Counted from the first letter of the stretch, positions 8,793-18,547 are shown. The stretch: DNA of 64,000 bases from JACDHG01 sp963815295 (GCA_963815295.1 CAWFFZ010000008.1:186001-250000), one strand, 5' to 3'. A program made the numbers and translations. The notes: generated by a model from the letters alone, not told the origin.

Positions 8793-9563
8793 ATGAGGAT
8801 GGCGTCGGTCTGGTCCGTTGCCTACGACCTCTACGAGCGCAGGATCGTGCGCAACCTGCCACTCGATCGCATTCCCGGCCACATCGGCGTGATGTGCGAT
8901 GGAAACCGGCGCTGGGCGCGATCATCCGGTGAGGAAGTGTCGGGTGGGTATGTCGCCGGGGCCGACAAGATCGAGGAGTTTCTGGGCTGGTGCGACGAGC
9001 TGAACGTCAAGCTCGTCACGTTGTGGCTCCTGTCCACCGACAATCTCGCCCGCCCGGCTGACGAGGTCGAGCCGCTGCTCCTAGTGATCGAGGAGCTGGT
9101 CGACGAACTGTCCTCGACCGGGCGCTGGCGCATACACCCGGTCGGGGCACTGGACCTGCTGCCGGCTGCCAGCGCTACCCGGCTCAAGGCCGCCGCTGAC
9201 GCCACGTCTGACGTGGTGGGCATGACCGTCAATATCGCCGTCGCTTACGGGGGCCGTCGTGAGCTCGCTGACGCTGTCCGCTCCTTGCTCAACGAGCACG
9301 CCTCACAGGGCACCACGATCGAGGAGCTCGCCGACGTGATCGATGTCGAGCACATCGCCGAGCACCTCTACACCCGCGGACAGCCCGATCCCGATCTCGT
9401 CATCCGTACGTCCGGGGAGCAACGGATGTCCGGCTTCTTGTTGTGGCAGAGCGCCCACAGTGAGTTCTACTTCTGTGAGGCGATGTGGCCAGACTTTCGG
9501 CGCACTGACTTCCTGCGCGCGATACGTGCGTATACGGCCCGGGAGCGCCGTTTCGGCGGCTAA
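8793..9563 (+). CDS. uppS: Short-chain cis-prenyl (Z-isoprenyl) diphosphate synthase
   Basis: A 256-residue undecaprenyl/decaprenyl pyrophosphate synthase family member. Signature motifs are the diphosphate-binding VMCDGNRRWA at residues 33-42, a YGGRRE motif, and the C-terminal RTSGEQRMSGFLLWQSAHSE. Context with hemolysin III and phoH2 matches Rv1086, which makes Z,E-farnesyl diphosphate, so this is probably the short-chain enzyme rather than the long-chain one. The start is the ATG at 8793, preceded by GGGAGAGAGG. Confidence 0.92.
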   Translation: MRMASVWSVAYDLYERRIVRNLPLDRIPGHIGVMCDGNRRWARSSGEEVSGGYVAGADKIEEFLGWCDELNVKLVTLWLLSTDNLARPADEVEPLLLVIEELVDELSSTGRWRIHPVGALDLLPAASATRLKAAADATSDVVGMTVNIAVAYGGRRELADAVRSLLNEHASQGTTIEELADVIDVEHIAEHLYTRGQPDPDLVIRTSGEQRMSGFLLWQSAHSEFYFCEAMWPDFRRTDFLRAIRAYTARERRFGG

Positions 9564-9747
9564 AGGCTGACCTCTCCCGACTCCTGTCACTCGTTCGATC
9601 AAACGTCCCCCGGGACCGGGCGTGTCGTCACGGCGTCTGACCGGCCTGGTCGTAGCGTCTGCAATGACGACGGTCGAGACGGCCAGCGTCACGGGAGGCC
9701 CATCGTGCAGAACTCACCGGGGCAAGCATCGTGCCCTGGGGCGTGTT

Positions 9748-9773
9748 CCCGGTCCGACTAGATCAGGACCGGG
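9748..9773 (+). promoter_or_regulatory. Hairpin in the phoH2 leader
   Basis: CCCGGTCC at 9748-9755 pairs perfectly with GGACCGGG at 9766-9773 across a 10-nt loop, 38 nt before the phoH2 start. The whole 9564-9811 leader is unusually long and rich in self-complementary GC blocks. A weak TAGCGT box is at 9655-9660. It may be a structured 5' leader; no known riboswitch consensus was recognised. Confidence 0.4.
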
Positions 9774-9811
9774 CGGGCGATGCGCGCGCGGTCCTCAAGG
9801 GGCAGACAGTG

Positions 9812-11212
9812 GTGGCGAAAACAGGCAGCACTCCCGGCCAGGCACCTCGCCCACGGGCGTCATCGGCCCCAGGCACCAGGAAGAAAGCGCCGCCTGCCGC
9901 AGCCACCGTCGAAGGCAAGACCACGACGCGCACCTACGTGCTCGACACCAGCGTTCTGCTCGCCGACCCCGCCGCCCTGCGCCGATTCCACGAGCATCAG
10001 GTTGTGCTCCCCGTCGTCGTCATCACCGAGCTCGAAGGTAAGCGGGCTCATCCGGAACTCGGCTACTTCGCCCGTTCCGCGCTGCGGTCACTCGACGAGC
10101 TGAGAGTCCTGCACGGCCGCCTCGACGCACCGATCCCGATCGGAGACGATGGCGGCACGCTGCACGTCGAGCTCAACCACGCTGACCCCACGGCTCTGCC
10201 CGCGGGGTTCCGGCTGGGTGACAATGACAGCCGCATCCTTGCGGTGGCCCTGAACCTGCAGTCCGAAGGACACCACGTCACCCTCGTCTCCAAAGATTTG
10301 CCGATGCGGGTCAAGGCCTCGTCAGTGGGGCTTCCCGCCGAGGAGTACCGCGCCGAGCTCGCCGTCGAGAGCGGCTACACCGGCATGAGCGAGGTTGACG
10401 TGTCGGCCGCTGACGTCGATGTGCTGTACGACGACGGGGTGGTCGACCTGCCGCAAGCAGCCGAGCTTCCGTGCCACTCGGGTCTCGTGCTCATCTCCGA
10501 TCGTGGCTCGGCACTCGGTCGGGTGACGCCCGACAAGCAGGTTCGGCTGGTTCGCGGCGATCGCGAAGCGTTCGGACTGCGTGGCCGCTCGGCCGAGCAA
10601 CGAGTTGCCCTCGACCTGTTGCTCGATCCCGAGATCGGCATCGTGTCTCTTGGTGGCCGAGCCGGCACCGGGAAGTCCGCTCTCGCGTTGTGCGCGGGGC
10701 TCGAAGCAGTTCTCGAGCGCCGCCAGCACAAGAAGGTCGTCGTGTTCCGACCGCTGTTCGCGGTCGGTGGACAGGAGCTCGGCTATCTGCCCGGCAGCGA
10801 GTCCGAGAAAATGCAGCCGTGGGCGCAGGCGGTGTTCGACACCTTGGGTGCTCTCACGAGCAGCGACGTGATCGACGAAGTGCTCGCCCGGGGCATGCTC
10901 GAGGTCTTGCCGCTCACGCACATCCGCGGCCGGTCTCTGCATGACGCGTACGTCGTCGTCGACGAGGCGCAATCCCTCGAGCGCAATGTCCTCCTCACAG
11001 TCTTGTCGCGGGTCGGCGCGAACTCACGCGTCGTACTGACTCACGACATCGCGCAGCGGGACAACCTTCGGGTTGGCCGACACGACGGCGTGGTCGCCGT
11101 CGTCGAAAAGCTCAAGGGTCATCCACTGTTTGCCCACGTCACGCTGACCCGGTCCGAGCGCTCGCCGATCGCCGCGCTGGTGACCGAGATGCTCGAGGAC
11201 GTGTCGGTCTGA
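9812..11212 (+). CDS. phoH2: PhoH2: PIN-domain/PhoH ATPase fusion
   Basis: A 466-residue protein with an N-terminal PIN ribonuclease domain (TYVLDTSVLLADP, acidic residue near 48; later DNDSRILAVA) and a C-terminal PhoH P-loop ATPase. Walker A GRAGTGKS is near residue 282 and Walker B YVVVDEAQSL near residue 383. In mycobacteria PhoH2 is a sequence-specific RNA helicase/RNase regulated by an upstream PhoAT partner. No convincing PhoAT gene is seen here. GTG 9812 (or 9809) is chosen because AAGGGGCAG lies about 7 nt upstream; the frame is open to 9731. Confidence 0.9.
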   Translation: MAKTGSTPGQAPRPRASSAPGTRKKAPPAAATVEGKTTTRTYVLDTSVLLADPAALRRFHEHQVVLPVVVITELEGKRAHPELGYFARSALRSLDELRVLHGRLDAPIPIGDDGGTLHVELNHADPTALPAGFRLGDNDSRILAVALNLQSEGHHVTLVSKDLPMRVKASSVGLPAEEYRAELAVESGYTGMSEVDVSAADVDVLYDDGVVDLPQAAELPCHSGLVLISDRGSALGRVTPDKQVRLVRGDREAFGLRGRSAEQRVALDLLLDPEIGIVSLGGRAGTGKSALALCAGLEAVLERRQHKKVVVFRPLFAVGGQELGYLPGSESEKMQPWAQAVFDTLGALTSSDVIDEVLARGMLEVLPLTHIRGRSLHDAYVVVDEAQSLERNVLLTVLSRVGANSRVVLTHDIAQRDNLRVGRHDGVVAVVEKLKGHPLFAHVTLTRSERSPIAALVTEMLEDVSV

Positions 11213-11273
11213 TCGGTTTCGACATGCTCGACCAGCGGACAGCGATCCTCGAGTCGACAAACCGACTGTCCGC
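11213..11273 (+). terminator. Overlapping inverted repeats after phoH2
   Basis: Two inverted repeats start just after the phoH2 stop. TCGGTTTCGAC (11213-11223) pairs with GTCGACAAACCGA (11253-11265). GCGGACAG (11235-11242) pairs perfectly with CTGTCCGC (11266-11273). The arms are interleaved, so they are either alternative hairpins or a pseudoknot. Transcription termination is the simplest role. Confidence 0.5.
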
Positions 11274-11371
11274 CTGATCGTGCATGGACTTAGGTCGCGC
11301 ATGTGTGTGGGGCTTGCACTTTCAGAAGGACACGGCAGGATGTTCACCACACCACGGTCTGGAGGCGCACG

Positions 11372-12674
11372 ATGAAACTATCCGGATTCTCGGTTAGCCG
11401 CAGTAGGCCAACCGGCCGTCGCAGGGCGGTGGCATCAGCCATCGTGTTGGCGACTGCCGCATCGCTGCTGGCGGCCTGTGGCGGTGACTCGGGCACCACG
11501 ACCCTGGTCTGGTACACCAACCCTGACAACGGCGGACAGGCGGCGGTCGCCGCGAACTGCAGCACCGACGAGTACACGATCACGACGCAGGTGCTCCCCC
11601 AGGATGCCAACCAGCAGCGCATCCAGCTCGGCCAGGCGGCTCGCGGCCCACGACAACACCATCGACATCATGAGCCTCGACCCGCCGTTCACGGCTGAGT
11701 TCGCCAACGCCGACTATCTCGCGCCGCTGCCGCAGGAGCTGCAGGACAAGCTGTCGGAGCAGTCGTTCGACGGTGCCGTCTACAGCGGCGACGTGGGAGG
11801 ACCAGTTGGTGGTGGCTCCGTTCTGGTCCAACGTGCAGGTCATGTGGTACCGCAAGTCGTTCGTCGACAAGGCCGGCTTGATGTCGCCCAGCCTCTGACG
11901 TGGGACCAGATCATCGACGCGGCTGCCGACAACGGTGGGAAGGTCGCGGTGCAGTCCAACAAGTACGAGGGCTACGTCGTGTGGATCAACGCGCTCATCT
12001 CCGGCGCTGGCGGCGAGATCGCGACCGAGACCGAGAAGGGCGAGGACGCGACGATCCAGGTCGACTCCGAAGCCGGCGACGCAGCGGCCGCGGTCATCGA
12101 CAAGCTCGCCGACTCCTCGGCGGCGCCTGCGGACCTGTCGGTGGCACAGGAAGGACAGGCCGGAGCGACGTTCGGTTCGCCGGAAGGCGCATTCATGGTC
12201 AACTGGACCTATATCTTCCACAACTATGACGAAGCCCAGCCCGACGTGGCCAAGGACATCGGCTACACGATGTACCCCGAAACGGTTGAGGGCGAGGAGG
12301 CCCGGCCTCCCTACGGCGGCATCGGCGTCGGTGTCAGCAGCTACTCCGAAAACGTGGACGAAGCCATGCAGGCGATCGAGTGCATCACCAACCCCGACAA
12401 CCAAGGCGTTAACGCTGAGCTGACCGGCAACATGCCAGCCAGTTCCGCGGGCTATGACTACGCGCCCTTGAAGGAGATCTACCCGCCGGACCTGATGGAG
12501 TTGTTCCAGCAGAGTCTGGATGCGGCCGCGCCGCGGACCGTCACGCCGTACTGGAGCGACATCTCCGGGGCGATTCAGAGCACCTGGCACCCGCCGTCGT
12601 CGGTGTCGTCGGACACGCCGTCGGAGTCGCAGACGTTCATCGAAGACGTCCTTCAAGGAAAGACACTGCTTGTG
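11372..12674 (+). pseudogene. Sugar ABC transporter solute-binding lipoprotein, frameshifted
   Basis: The start is at ATG 11372 (GGAGG at 11361-11365), with a lipoprotein signal ending LLAACGG. The protein then follows a family-1 sugar-binding protein resembling mycobacterial LpqY (ALISGAGGEI, YPPDLMELFQQ, STWHPPSSV). The reading frame changes near 11632, 11787 and 11880, and the natural stop at about 12672 is lost, so the frame runs into the permease. Each break is explained by one or two extra bases, while the encoded protein between breaks stays well conserved with no substitutions to stop. It is either a very recent pseudogene or sequence error. Confidence 0.8.
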
Positions 12675-13632
12675 ACCACAGCTACCGCGCCCGCGCCGTC
12701 GTCGACGAAGAAGGACCGGAACCACAGCAGCGACCGATCCAACGCCGAGAACCGGCTTGGTCAGAAGCTCGTCGCGCCTGCTGTCATCCTCATGCTGCTG
12801 GTGACGGCATACCCGATGATCCAAGCGCTCTACTTGTCCCTCTTCCGCTATCGGCTCACCACGCCGGACGACAAGGCGTTCGTCGGTCTCGGCAACTACT
12901 GGACCGTCTTGACCGACTCGCTGTTCTGGCGCGACACCTGGAACACGGTGCTCATCATGGTGGTCACCGTCGGCGGTCGAGCTCGTGATCGGCTTCGCGT
13001 TCGCGATGGTGATGCACCGGATCATCTTCGCCCGTGGCGTGATGCGCACAGCCGATTCTGATCCCGTACGGCATCATCACCGTCGTCTCGGCGTTCGCCT
13101 GGCAGTTCACGTTCAGCATCAGCAACGGCTTGGTCAACAGCTGGTTCGCCGGCTGTCAGGGACGCCGCCGACTACGAACTGGTTCGGTGAGCACTGGTAC
13201 GTCGATGTTCGCCATCATGCGTCTCCGAGATCTGGAAGACCACACCGTTCATGTCCCTGCTGCTCCTGGCGGGGCTTGTCCCAGGTGTCCGAGGACATGT
13301 TGGAGGCCGCCAAGGTCGACGGCGCTACCTGGTGGCAGCGGCTCTACAAGGTGATCTTGCCGAACATGAGGGCAGCGATCATGGTCGCAGTGCTTGTTCC
13401 GGGCGCTCGACGCCTTCCGCGATCTTCGACAACATCTTCATCATGACGAGAGGTGCGCAGAACACCGAGACATCGTCGTTCCTCACCTACCGGCAGGTCG
13501 ATCGAGCAGTTCGAGCTCGGCCTGGGGTCGGCGTTATCGGTGCTGCTGTTCTTGAGCGTGCTGCTGATCGCTTGGCTGATCGTCAAGTTCTTCCGAGTCG
13601 ACCTTGTCGCAAGCCGAAGGGGTGATGTCTGA
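12672..13632 (+). pseudogene. Sugar ABC permease (MalF/SugA type), many frameshifts
   Basis: The expected start is GTG 12672 (VTTATAPAPS), overlapping the binding-protein end. Recognisable segments in successive frames are KLVAPAVILMLLVTAYPMI, GFAFAMVMHRIIFARGVMR, TNWFGEHW, SLLLLAGL, the EAA loop MLEAAKVDGATWWQRLYKV, IFDNIFIMTRGAQNTE and a terminal RRGDV stop at 13632. At least eight frame changes occur (near 12973, 13053, 13147, 13190, 13215, 13277, 13396, 13430, 13497), nearly all in the +1 direction. Coding conservation between breaks is excellent. Partner of the next permease. Confidence 0.78.
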
Positions 13633-14496
13633 TGAGGAACAAGATCGGTCCGTCGGCACATGGTGGGCTTCGTCATCATCCTGGTCTGGTGCCTGCTGCC
13701 AGTGGCGTGGATCATCTCGCTGTCGTTGAAGACTTCGGAGGAGACCGCCGCCGGCAGTCCCCAGTTCCTGCCGGAGACGTGGTCACTGCAGAACTACCGC
13801 GACATCCTGGGCTTCGGCGAGATCACCCCTGGCCAGGAGGCCACTCACAAAGACTTCCTCGACGCCCTGGTGAACTCGTTCGGGATCTCTTTGATCGCGA
13901 CGGCGCTTCGGTGATCTTCGCTACGTTCGCGGCGTACGCGATCGCGCGCCTTGAGTTCAAAGGCAAGAAGCTGGTGCTGTCGCTCGCGTTGGCGATCGCG
14001 ATGTTCCCGGTCGTGTCGCTGGTTGGGCCGCTGTTCGACATGTGGCGCACATTCGGCCTGTTCAACACCTGGCCCGGCCTGATCATCCCCTACATGTCGT
14101 TCACGCTGCCGTTGGCGATCTGGACGCTGTCGGCGTTCTTCCGAGAGATCCCGTGGGAGATGGAGCAGGCAGCGCAGGTGGACGGAGCCACCTCGTGGCA
14201 GGCGTTCCGCAAGGTGATCGTTCCGCTCGCGGCACCAGGCGTCTTCACCGCGGCGATCCTGACGTTCTTCTTCGCGTGGAACGAGTTCGTGTTCGGGATC
14301 TCGCTCACGTCAACGACGGCATAGTCGCACCGTGCCCGCGCAGATGTCGTTCTTCGTGGGGCCGGATCCGTTCAACCCGCCGTACGGGCAGCTGGCCACC
14401 GCTTCAGTCGTGGTCACGATCCCTGTGATCATCATCGTGCTGCTCTTCCAACGCAAGATCGTTGCCGGCTTGACCTCCGGCGCAGTGAAGGGTTGA
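13632..14496 (+). pseudogene. Sugar ABC permease (MalG/SugB type), frameshifted
   Basis: ATG 13632 overlaps the previous stop. Conserved pieces are MVGFVIILVWCLLPVAWII, SVIFATFAAYAIARLEF, the EAA loop EMEQAAQVDGATSWQAF, FAWNEFVFGISLT, and the tail PAQMSFFVGPDPFN through a TGA at 14494-14496. Frame changes occur near 13658, 13912 and 14322; all can be explained by extra bases. It forms the transmembrane heterodimer with the upstream permease. Confidence 0.78.
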
Positions 14497-14502
14497 CCCC
14501 GA

Positions 14503-15778
14503 ATGGCTGCCATTGAAATGCAGAACATCGTCAAGGAGTACGGCGACGGCTTCGCGGCTGTCAACGATGTCTCCATCGACGTCGCCGACGGCGAGTTCAT
14601 GATCCTGGTTGGTCCCTCGGGCTGCGGGAAGTCGACGTTGCTGCGGATGATCGTCGGCCTTGAGGACATCACCTCAGGTGAGATGGTGATCGGAGGCGAG
14701 CGCGTCAACGACAAGGCGCCGCGTGACCGCAACCTCGCGATGGTGTTCCAGAACTACGCGCTGTATCCGCACCTCACGGTCTACGAGAACATCGCGTTCC
14801 CGTTGCGGCTGTCGAAGGAGTTCAGCGACCAGGAGATTGACGCCAAGGTGCAGGAGGCCAGCAAGACGCTGGAGCTCGACGAACACCTCGAGCGCAAACC
14901 TGGCAACCTCTCAGGCGGCCAGCGGCAGCGCGTGGCCATGGGCCGCGCCATCGTCCGAGACGCCAAGGCGTTCCTCTTCGACGAGCCGCTGTCGAACCTT
15001 GACGCCAAGCTCCGTGGCCAGATGCGCACGGAGATCTCGCGGCTGCAGAGGCGACTCGGCATCACGACGGTCTACGTCACGCACGACCAGACCGAGGCGA
15101 TGACGCTGGGCGACCGCGTCGCCGTACTCAAGCGCGGCCTGCTCGCAGCAGCTCGCGACGCCGCGCGAGCTCTACGAACAGCCGGTCAACCTGTTCGTGG
15201 CCGGGTTCATCGGCTCGCCGCCAATGAACTTCCTGCCCGCCACTGTCAAGGGCGACATCGGTCGAGCTGCCGTTCGGCAACGTGAAGATGCCCGCCGCGA
15301 AGGCCGAGAAGGCTCAGGGCAAGGGCCTGCTCATTGCCGGCATCCGCCCGGAGTACTTCGAGGACGCGTCGCTGATGGACAGCCGACAAGGCGCCGCGAA
15401 GGCTCGACGTTCCGCGCCACGGTCGACGTGGTGGAGTGGCTTGGCAACGAGCAGTACGCCTACATCCCGTTCGAGGCGCCGCCAGAGGTCCAGGACCAGC
15501 TGCACGCAGCTCGAGCGCGACCTCGACGGCGAGGCTCTCGCGCACCCAGCTCATCGTGTCGCTCGACTCGGCAAGCCGGATCTCCGAGGGCGAGGAGATC
15601 GAGCTGTACGTCAACGCCGAGAAGATGCACCTGTTCGACCCCGTCGAGCGGGGACAACCTGACGCTGGCGAGGACCCAACCGCCCGCACAACAGCCCAGC
15701 AGCGCTGAGAGAGTGACGACTGTCGACACAACGGGGCAGGCCGCCTCGGCGCGAGCGCTGACGGAACCTGCTGCCTGA
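14503..15778 (+). pseudogene. Sugar ABC transporter ATPase (UgpC/SugC type), frameshifted after NBD
   Basis: The nucleotide-binding domain is intact to about 15140: Walker A GPSGCGKST, Q-loop FQNYALYPHL, signature LSGGQRQRVAMGRA, Walker B AFLFDEPLSNLD, H-loop VYVTHDQTEA. The C-terminal TOBE-like regulatory domain (MNFLPATVKGD, GIRPEYFEDASLMDS, VDVVEWLGNEQYAYI, SRISEGEEIELYVNAEKMHL) is spread over frames, changing near 15141, 15260, 15388, 15404, 15507, 15534 and 15650. Every change is a net +1. This is the shared-ATPase type that energises sugar importers such as LpqY-SugABC. Confidence 0.82.
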
Positions 15779-15906
15779 CTCGCTCGTGCGGCGGGATTCC
15801 GTCAGATCCCACGTGTCACGAGTCACATCCTGCCGATGCGATTTGAATAGTCGCCGCCGATCCATCAGGCTAGGTCGGTCTCCTACCCCTCAAGGAGTGG
15901 TTTTGC

Positions 15907-16590
15907 GTGCCCCCTAGGCACCTCACACCCCGCCACAAATCCCCACGATCTCTCAGCCGCTCATTCGGGCGGCTGGTTGCTGATGCTGTGGGCACGCTGC
16001 CGACGGCAGGCGTCACCAGCGCCGTCGCGCTCGTCGGAGCCGCCGGTGTTGTCGCAGTAGTCGGCATGGCGAGCCTCGACGCAGACGCCAACCCCACGGA
16101 GACAGCCGCCACGGTCAGCGGCTCGGGGAGCCACGAGACCTTTGCCGTCGAGCGGGACACCAACGACGTACAGGTCAGCCGCTCAGCGGATCGCCCCGCG
16201 CACCCCGCCGTGCAGCGGGCAACCAAGAACGACGCGCTGCCCATCAGCCACCAACGAGTCACCGGCCGGGTGACCGAGTCCATTGCACCCACCGAGCCAC
16301 GCGAGATCGCGGCCCTCATGCTCGCCGACTACGGCTGGAGCAGTGACCAGTTCTCCTGCCTCGACCAGCTGTACATCAGCGAAAGCGACTGGAATCCATC
16401 GGCGACCAACCCGACCTCGGGCGCCTACGGCATACCGCAGTCATTGCCCGCTGAGAAGATGGCTTCCGCGGGGGCTGACTGGCGGACCAACCCCGCCACC
16501 CAGATCGAGTGGGGGCTCGACTACATAGCCGGAAGCTACGGCTCTCCCTGCTCTGCCTGGGCGTTCAAACAAGCCAACAACTGGTATTGA
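15907..16590 (+). CDS. Secreted lytic-transglycosylase-like (SLT/aggregation-promoting-factor C-terminal) protein
   Basis: A 227-residue protein with a basic N-terminus, a hydrophobic export segment at about residues 32-54, a low-complexity linker, and a C-terminal SLT-like domain containing YISESDWNPSATNPTSGAYG, with the likely catalytic glutamate in SESDWN, and a terminal WAFKQANNWY. Such proteins act on peptidoglycan outside the membrane. GTG 15907 is selected because AAGGAG at 15892-15897 lies upstream. A 45-bp palindromic repeat directly follows its stop. Confidence 0.82.
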   Translation: MPPRHLTPRHKSPRSLSRSFGRLVADAVGTLPTAGVTSAVALVGAAGVVAVVGMASLDADANPTETAATVSGSGSHETFAVERDTNDVQVSRSADRPAHPAVQRATKNDALPISHQRVTGRVTESIAPTEPREIAALMLADYGWSSDQFSCLDQLYISESDWNPSATNPTSGAYGIPQSLPAEKMASAGADWRTNPATQIEWGLDYIAGSYGSPCSAWAFKQANNWY

Positions 16591-16595
16591 GCGGT

Positions 16596-16640
16596 TGCGT
16601 CCGTGCGAGGGGTCGCGATAGCGCTCGGCCTTACGGACGT
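16596..16640. repeat. 45-bp palindromic repeat, copy 1
   Basis: It begins TGCGTCCGTGCGAG and ends ACGGACGT, with central GGTCGCGATAGCGCTCGG. It matches the element at 20131-20175 at 41 of 45 positions. Outer arms CGTCCGT/ACGGACG can pair. It lies between a plus-strand stop and the convergent fumC stop, so it could also terminate both transcripts. Confidence 0.75.
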
Positions 16641-16642
16641 AA

Positions 16643-18055
16643 CTAGGGGTGGGTCATCCGGAGGACGTCGAGTGCCTCATCGAGCTGCGCCTGGGTGAGA
16701 TCGCCTCGCTCGACGTACCCCTGCTCGATCACGACCTCCATGATCGTCTTGCGATCCTTGACGGCGAGTTTGGCGACGGCAGCGGCGTTCTCGTAGCCGA
16801 TGAAGCGGTTCAGCGGGGTGACGACGGACGGCGACGACTCCGCCAGCTCGCGGCAGCGATCCTCGTCTGCCTCGATGCCGTCGATGCAGCGGTCGGCAAG
16901 CAGGCGTGACGTGTTCGCGAGGAGGCGCACCGACTGGAGCAGGTTCGCGGCCATCACGGGCATCATCACGTTGAGCTCGAAGTTGCCCGACGCGCCGGCG
17001 AACGTGATCGTTGCGTCATTGCCGATCACCTGTGCGCAGACCATCGACATTGCCTCTGGCAGCACCGGGTTGACCTTCCCCGGCATGATGCTCGATCCCG
17101 GCTGCAGGTCGGGCAGCCGGAGCTCTCCAAGGCCTGCCCGCGGACCGGATCCCATCCAGCGCAGGTCTGTGCAGATCTTGTGCAGGCCGACGGCGATCGT
17201 GCGCAGCTGACCACTTGCCTCGACGAGCGCGTCTCTGCTGCCTTGGGCCTCGAAGTGGTTGGTTGCCTCGGTCAGCTCCAGTCCGGTGATCTCAGCCAGG
17301 ACTTCGATCACTCGCTCCGAGAATCCTTCGGGTGTGTTGATCCCAGTGCCGACTGCGGTGCCGCCGAGGGGAAGCTGCGCCACCCTGGGGAGCGACGACT
17401 CGATCCGCTCGATGCCCAGCCGGATCTGGCTCGCGTAGCCGCCGAACTCCTGTCCCAGGGTGACCGGGGTGGCGTCCATCAGGTGGGTCCTGCCGGCTTT
17501 GACAACGCCCGCGAGCTCCTCGGACTTTGCTTCCAGCGAAGAGGCGAGCTGGTCGAGGGACGGAATGAGGTCGCGGGTGATCGCGTCGACCACGGCAACG
17601 TGGATCGACGTCGGGAACACGTCGTTGCTCGACTGGCTGGCGTTGACGTGGTCGTTCGGGTGGACGGCCTGGCCGAGGCTGCGCGTCGCGATCGAGGCGA
17701 GCACCTCGTTGACGTTCATGTTGCTCGAGGTGCCGGAACCGGTCTGGAAGACATCGATCGGGAAATGGTCGTCATGGGTTCCGGCCGCCACCTCGAGCGC
17801 TGCCGACTCGATCGCCGTTGCGATGGGGTCCGTCACGACACCGAGCTCGGCATTCACCCGCGCCGCGGCCGCCTTGATCTGCGCCAGTGCATGGATGTGG
17901 CGTGGCTCGAGCACAGTGCCCGAGATCGGGAAGTTCTCCACCGCGCGCTGGGTCTGAGCGCGCCACAAAGCAGCTACCGGAACCTTGACCTCGCCCATCG
18001 TGTCGTGCTCGATGCGGAAGTCGGAACCGGTCGTGGTCAGGGTGTCGTTCGTCAT
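16643..18055 (-). CDS. fumC: Class II fumarate hydratase
   Basis: A 470-residue fumarase of the fumarase/aspartase superfamily, catalysing the reversible hydration of fumarate to L-malate in the TCA cycle. Signature GSSIMPGKVNP lies near residue 320, with TGSGTSSNMNVNE near 105 and NDHVNASQSSND near 140. Length is normal. A TAGGTT box ends 6 nt before the ATG, suggesting leaderless transcription. The fumC-glpX neighbourhood is typical of Actinobacteria. Confidence 0.97.
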   Translation of the reverse strand: MTNDTLTTTGSDFRIEHDTMGEVKVPVAALWRAQTQRAVENFPISGTVLEPRHIHALAQIKAAAARVNAELGVVTDPIATAIESAALEVAAGTHDDHFPIDVFQTGSGTSSNMNVNEVLASIATRSLGQAVHPNDHVNASQSSNDVFPTSIHVAVVDAITRDLIPSLDQLASSLEAKSEELAGVVKAGRTHLMDATPVTLGQEFGGYASQIRLGIERIESSLPRVAQLPLGGTAVGTGINTPEGFSERVIEVLAEITGLELTEATNHFEAQGSRDALVEASGQLRTIAVGLHKICTDLRWMGSGPRAGLGELRLPDLQPGSSIMPGKVNPVLPEAMSMVCAQVIGNDATITFAGASGNFELNVMMPVMAANLLQSVRLLANTSRLLADRCIDGIEADEDRCRELAESSPSVVTPLNRFIGYENAAAVAKLAVKDRKTIMEVVIEQGYVERGDLTQAQLDEALDVLRMTHP

Positions 18056-18061
18056 GGCTCC

Positions 18062-18067
18062 AACCTA
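18062..18067 (-). promoter_or_regulatory. -10 box TAGGTT for fumC
   Basis: Read on the minus strand, TAGGTT is followed by six bases (GGAGCC) and the fumC ATG, consistent with a leaderless transcript. Confidence 0.45.
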
Positions 18068-18121
18068 CGGCGGACCGATTGGGTCGGCATACCGAGGTGA
18101 CCGGTCGTACGTCGTCGCGGC

Positions 18122-18547
18122 TCAGCCCTGCGGAGGGCGGCGTTGCTCCTTGAGCCTGCCCCGCTGGGTCTTCGAGTCGAGTCGCCGACGTACGGACGAC
18201 CGGGTCGGTCTGGTGGGACGCCGCTTCGGGGGCGGTGGTGCCAGCCCTTCACGCAGAATCTGACCGAGACGGCGTTCGGCAACCTCGCGGTTTCGCAGCT
18301 GCGAGCGGTGCTCGGACGCGGTGACCGTGATGACCCCGTTGACGAGACGGCGCGCCAGCCGGTCGAGCAGTCGATCTCGCTGGTGGTCGGTGAAGGCAGT
18401 GGAGGCCGCGACGTCGAGGCTGAGCTCGACCCGGGAGTCGGTCGTGTTGACGGACTGGCCGCCTGGCCCGGACGACCGCGAGAACCGCCACTGCAGCTCA
18501 CGATCGGGGACGACCGTGCTGTTACTGATGACCAACGGCCCAGGCAT
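18122..18547 (-). CDS. arfB: Ribosome-rescue peptidyl-tRNA hydrolase ArfB
   Basis: A 141-residue protein with the release-factor GGQ motif at residues 29-31 (SSGPGGQSVNTTDSRVEL) and a basic C-terminal tail (KRRPTRPTRSSVRRR) that in ArfB/YaeJ enters the mRNA channel of stalled ribosomes. It lacks the codon-recognition domain of RF1/RF2. It releases peptides from non-stop ribosomes. It is transcribed in the same direction as fumC but has its own TAGGCT box 7 nt before the start. Confidence 0.93.
   Translation of the reverse strand: MPGPLVISNSTVVPDRELQWRFSRSSGPGGQSVNTTDSRVELSLDVAASTAFTDHQRDRLLDRLARRLVNGVITVTASEHRSQLRNREVAERRLGQILREGLAPPPPKRRPTRPTRSSVRRRLDSKTQRGRLKEQRRPPQG

Noticed and set aside
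9622..10041. PhoAT-like antitoxin ORF upstream of and overlapping phoH2
   Set aside because: The translation is an Arg/Gly/Pro-rich frame shadow overlapping phoH2 coding sequence; no resemblance to a regulator could be seen.
11372..15778. Programmed +1 frameshifting as explanation for the ABC operon
   Set aside because: There are more than twenty breaks at sites with no common slippery sequence; such a number cannot be programmed. Error or decay is more likely.
15779..15906. c-di-AMP (ydaO) riboswitch before the transglycosylase-like gene
   Set aside because: Such genes often have one in Actinobacteria, but the conserved core of that riboswitch is not visible in this short leader.
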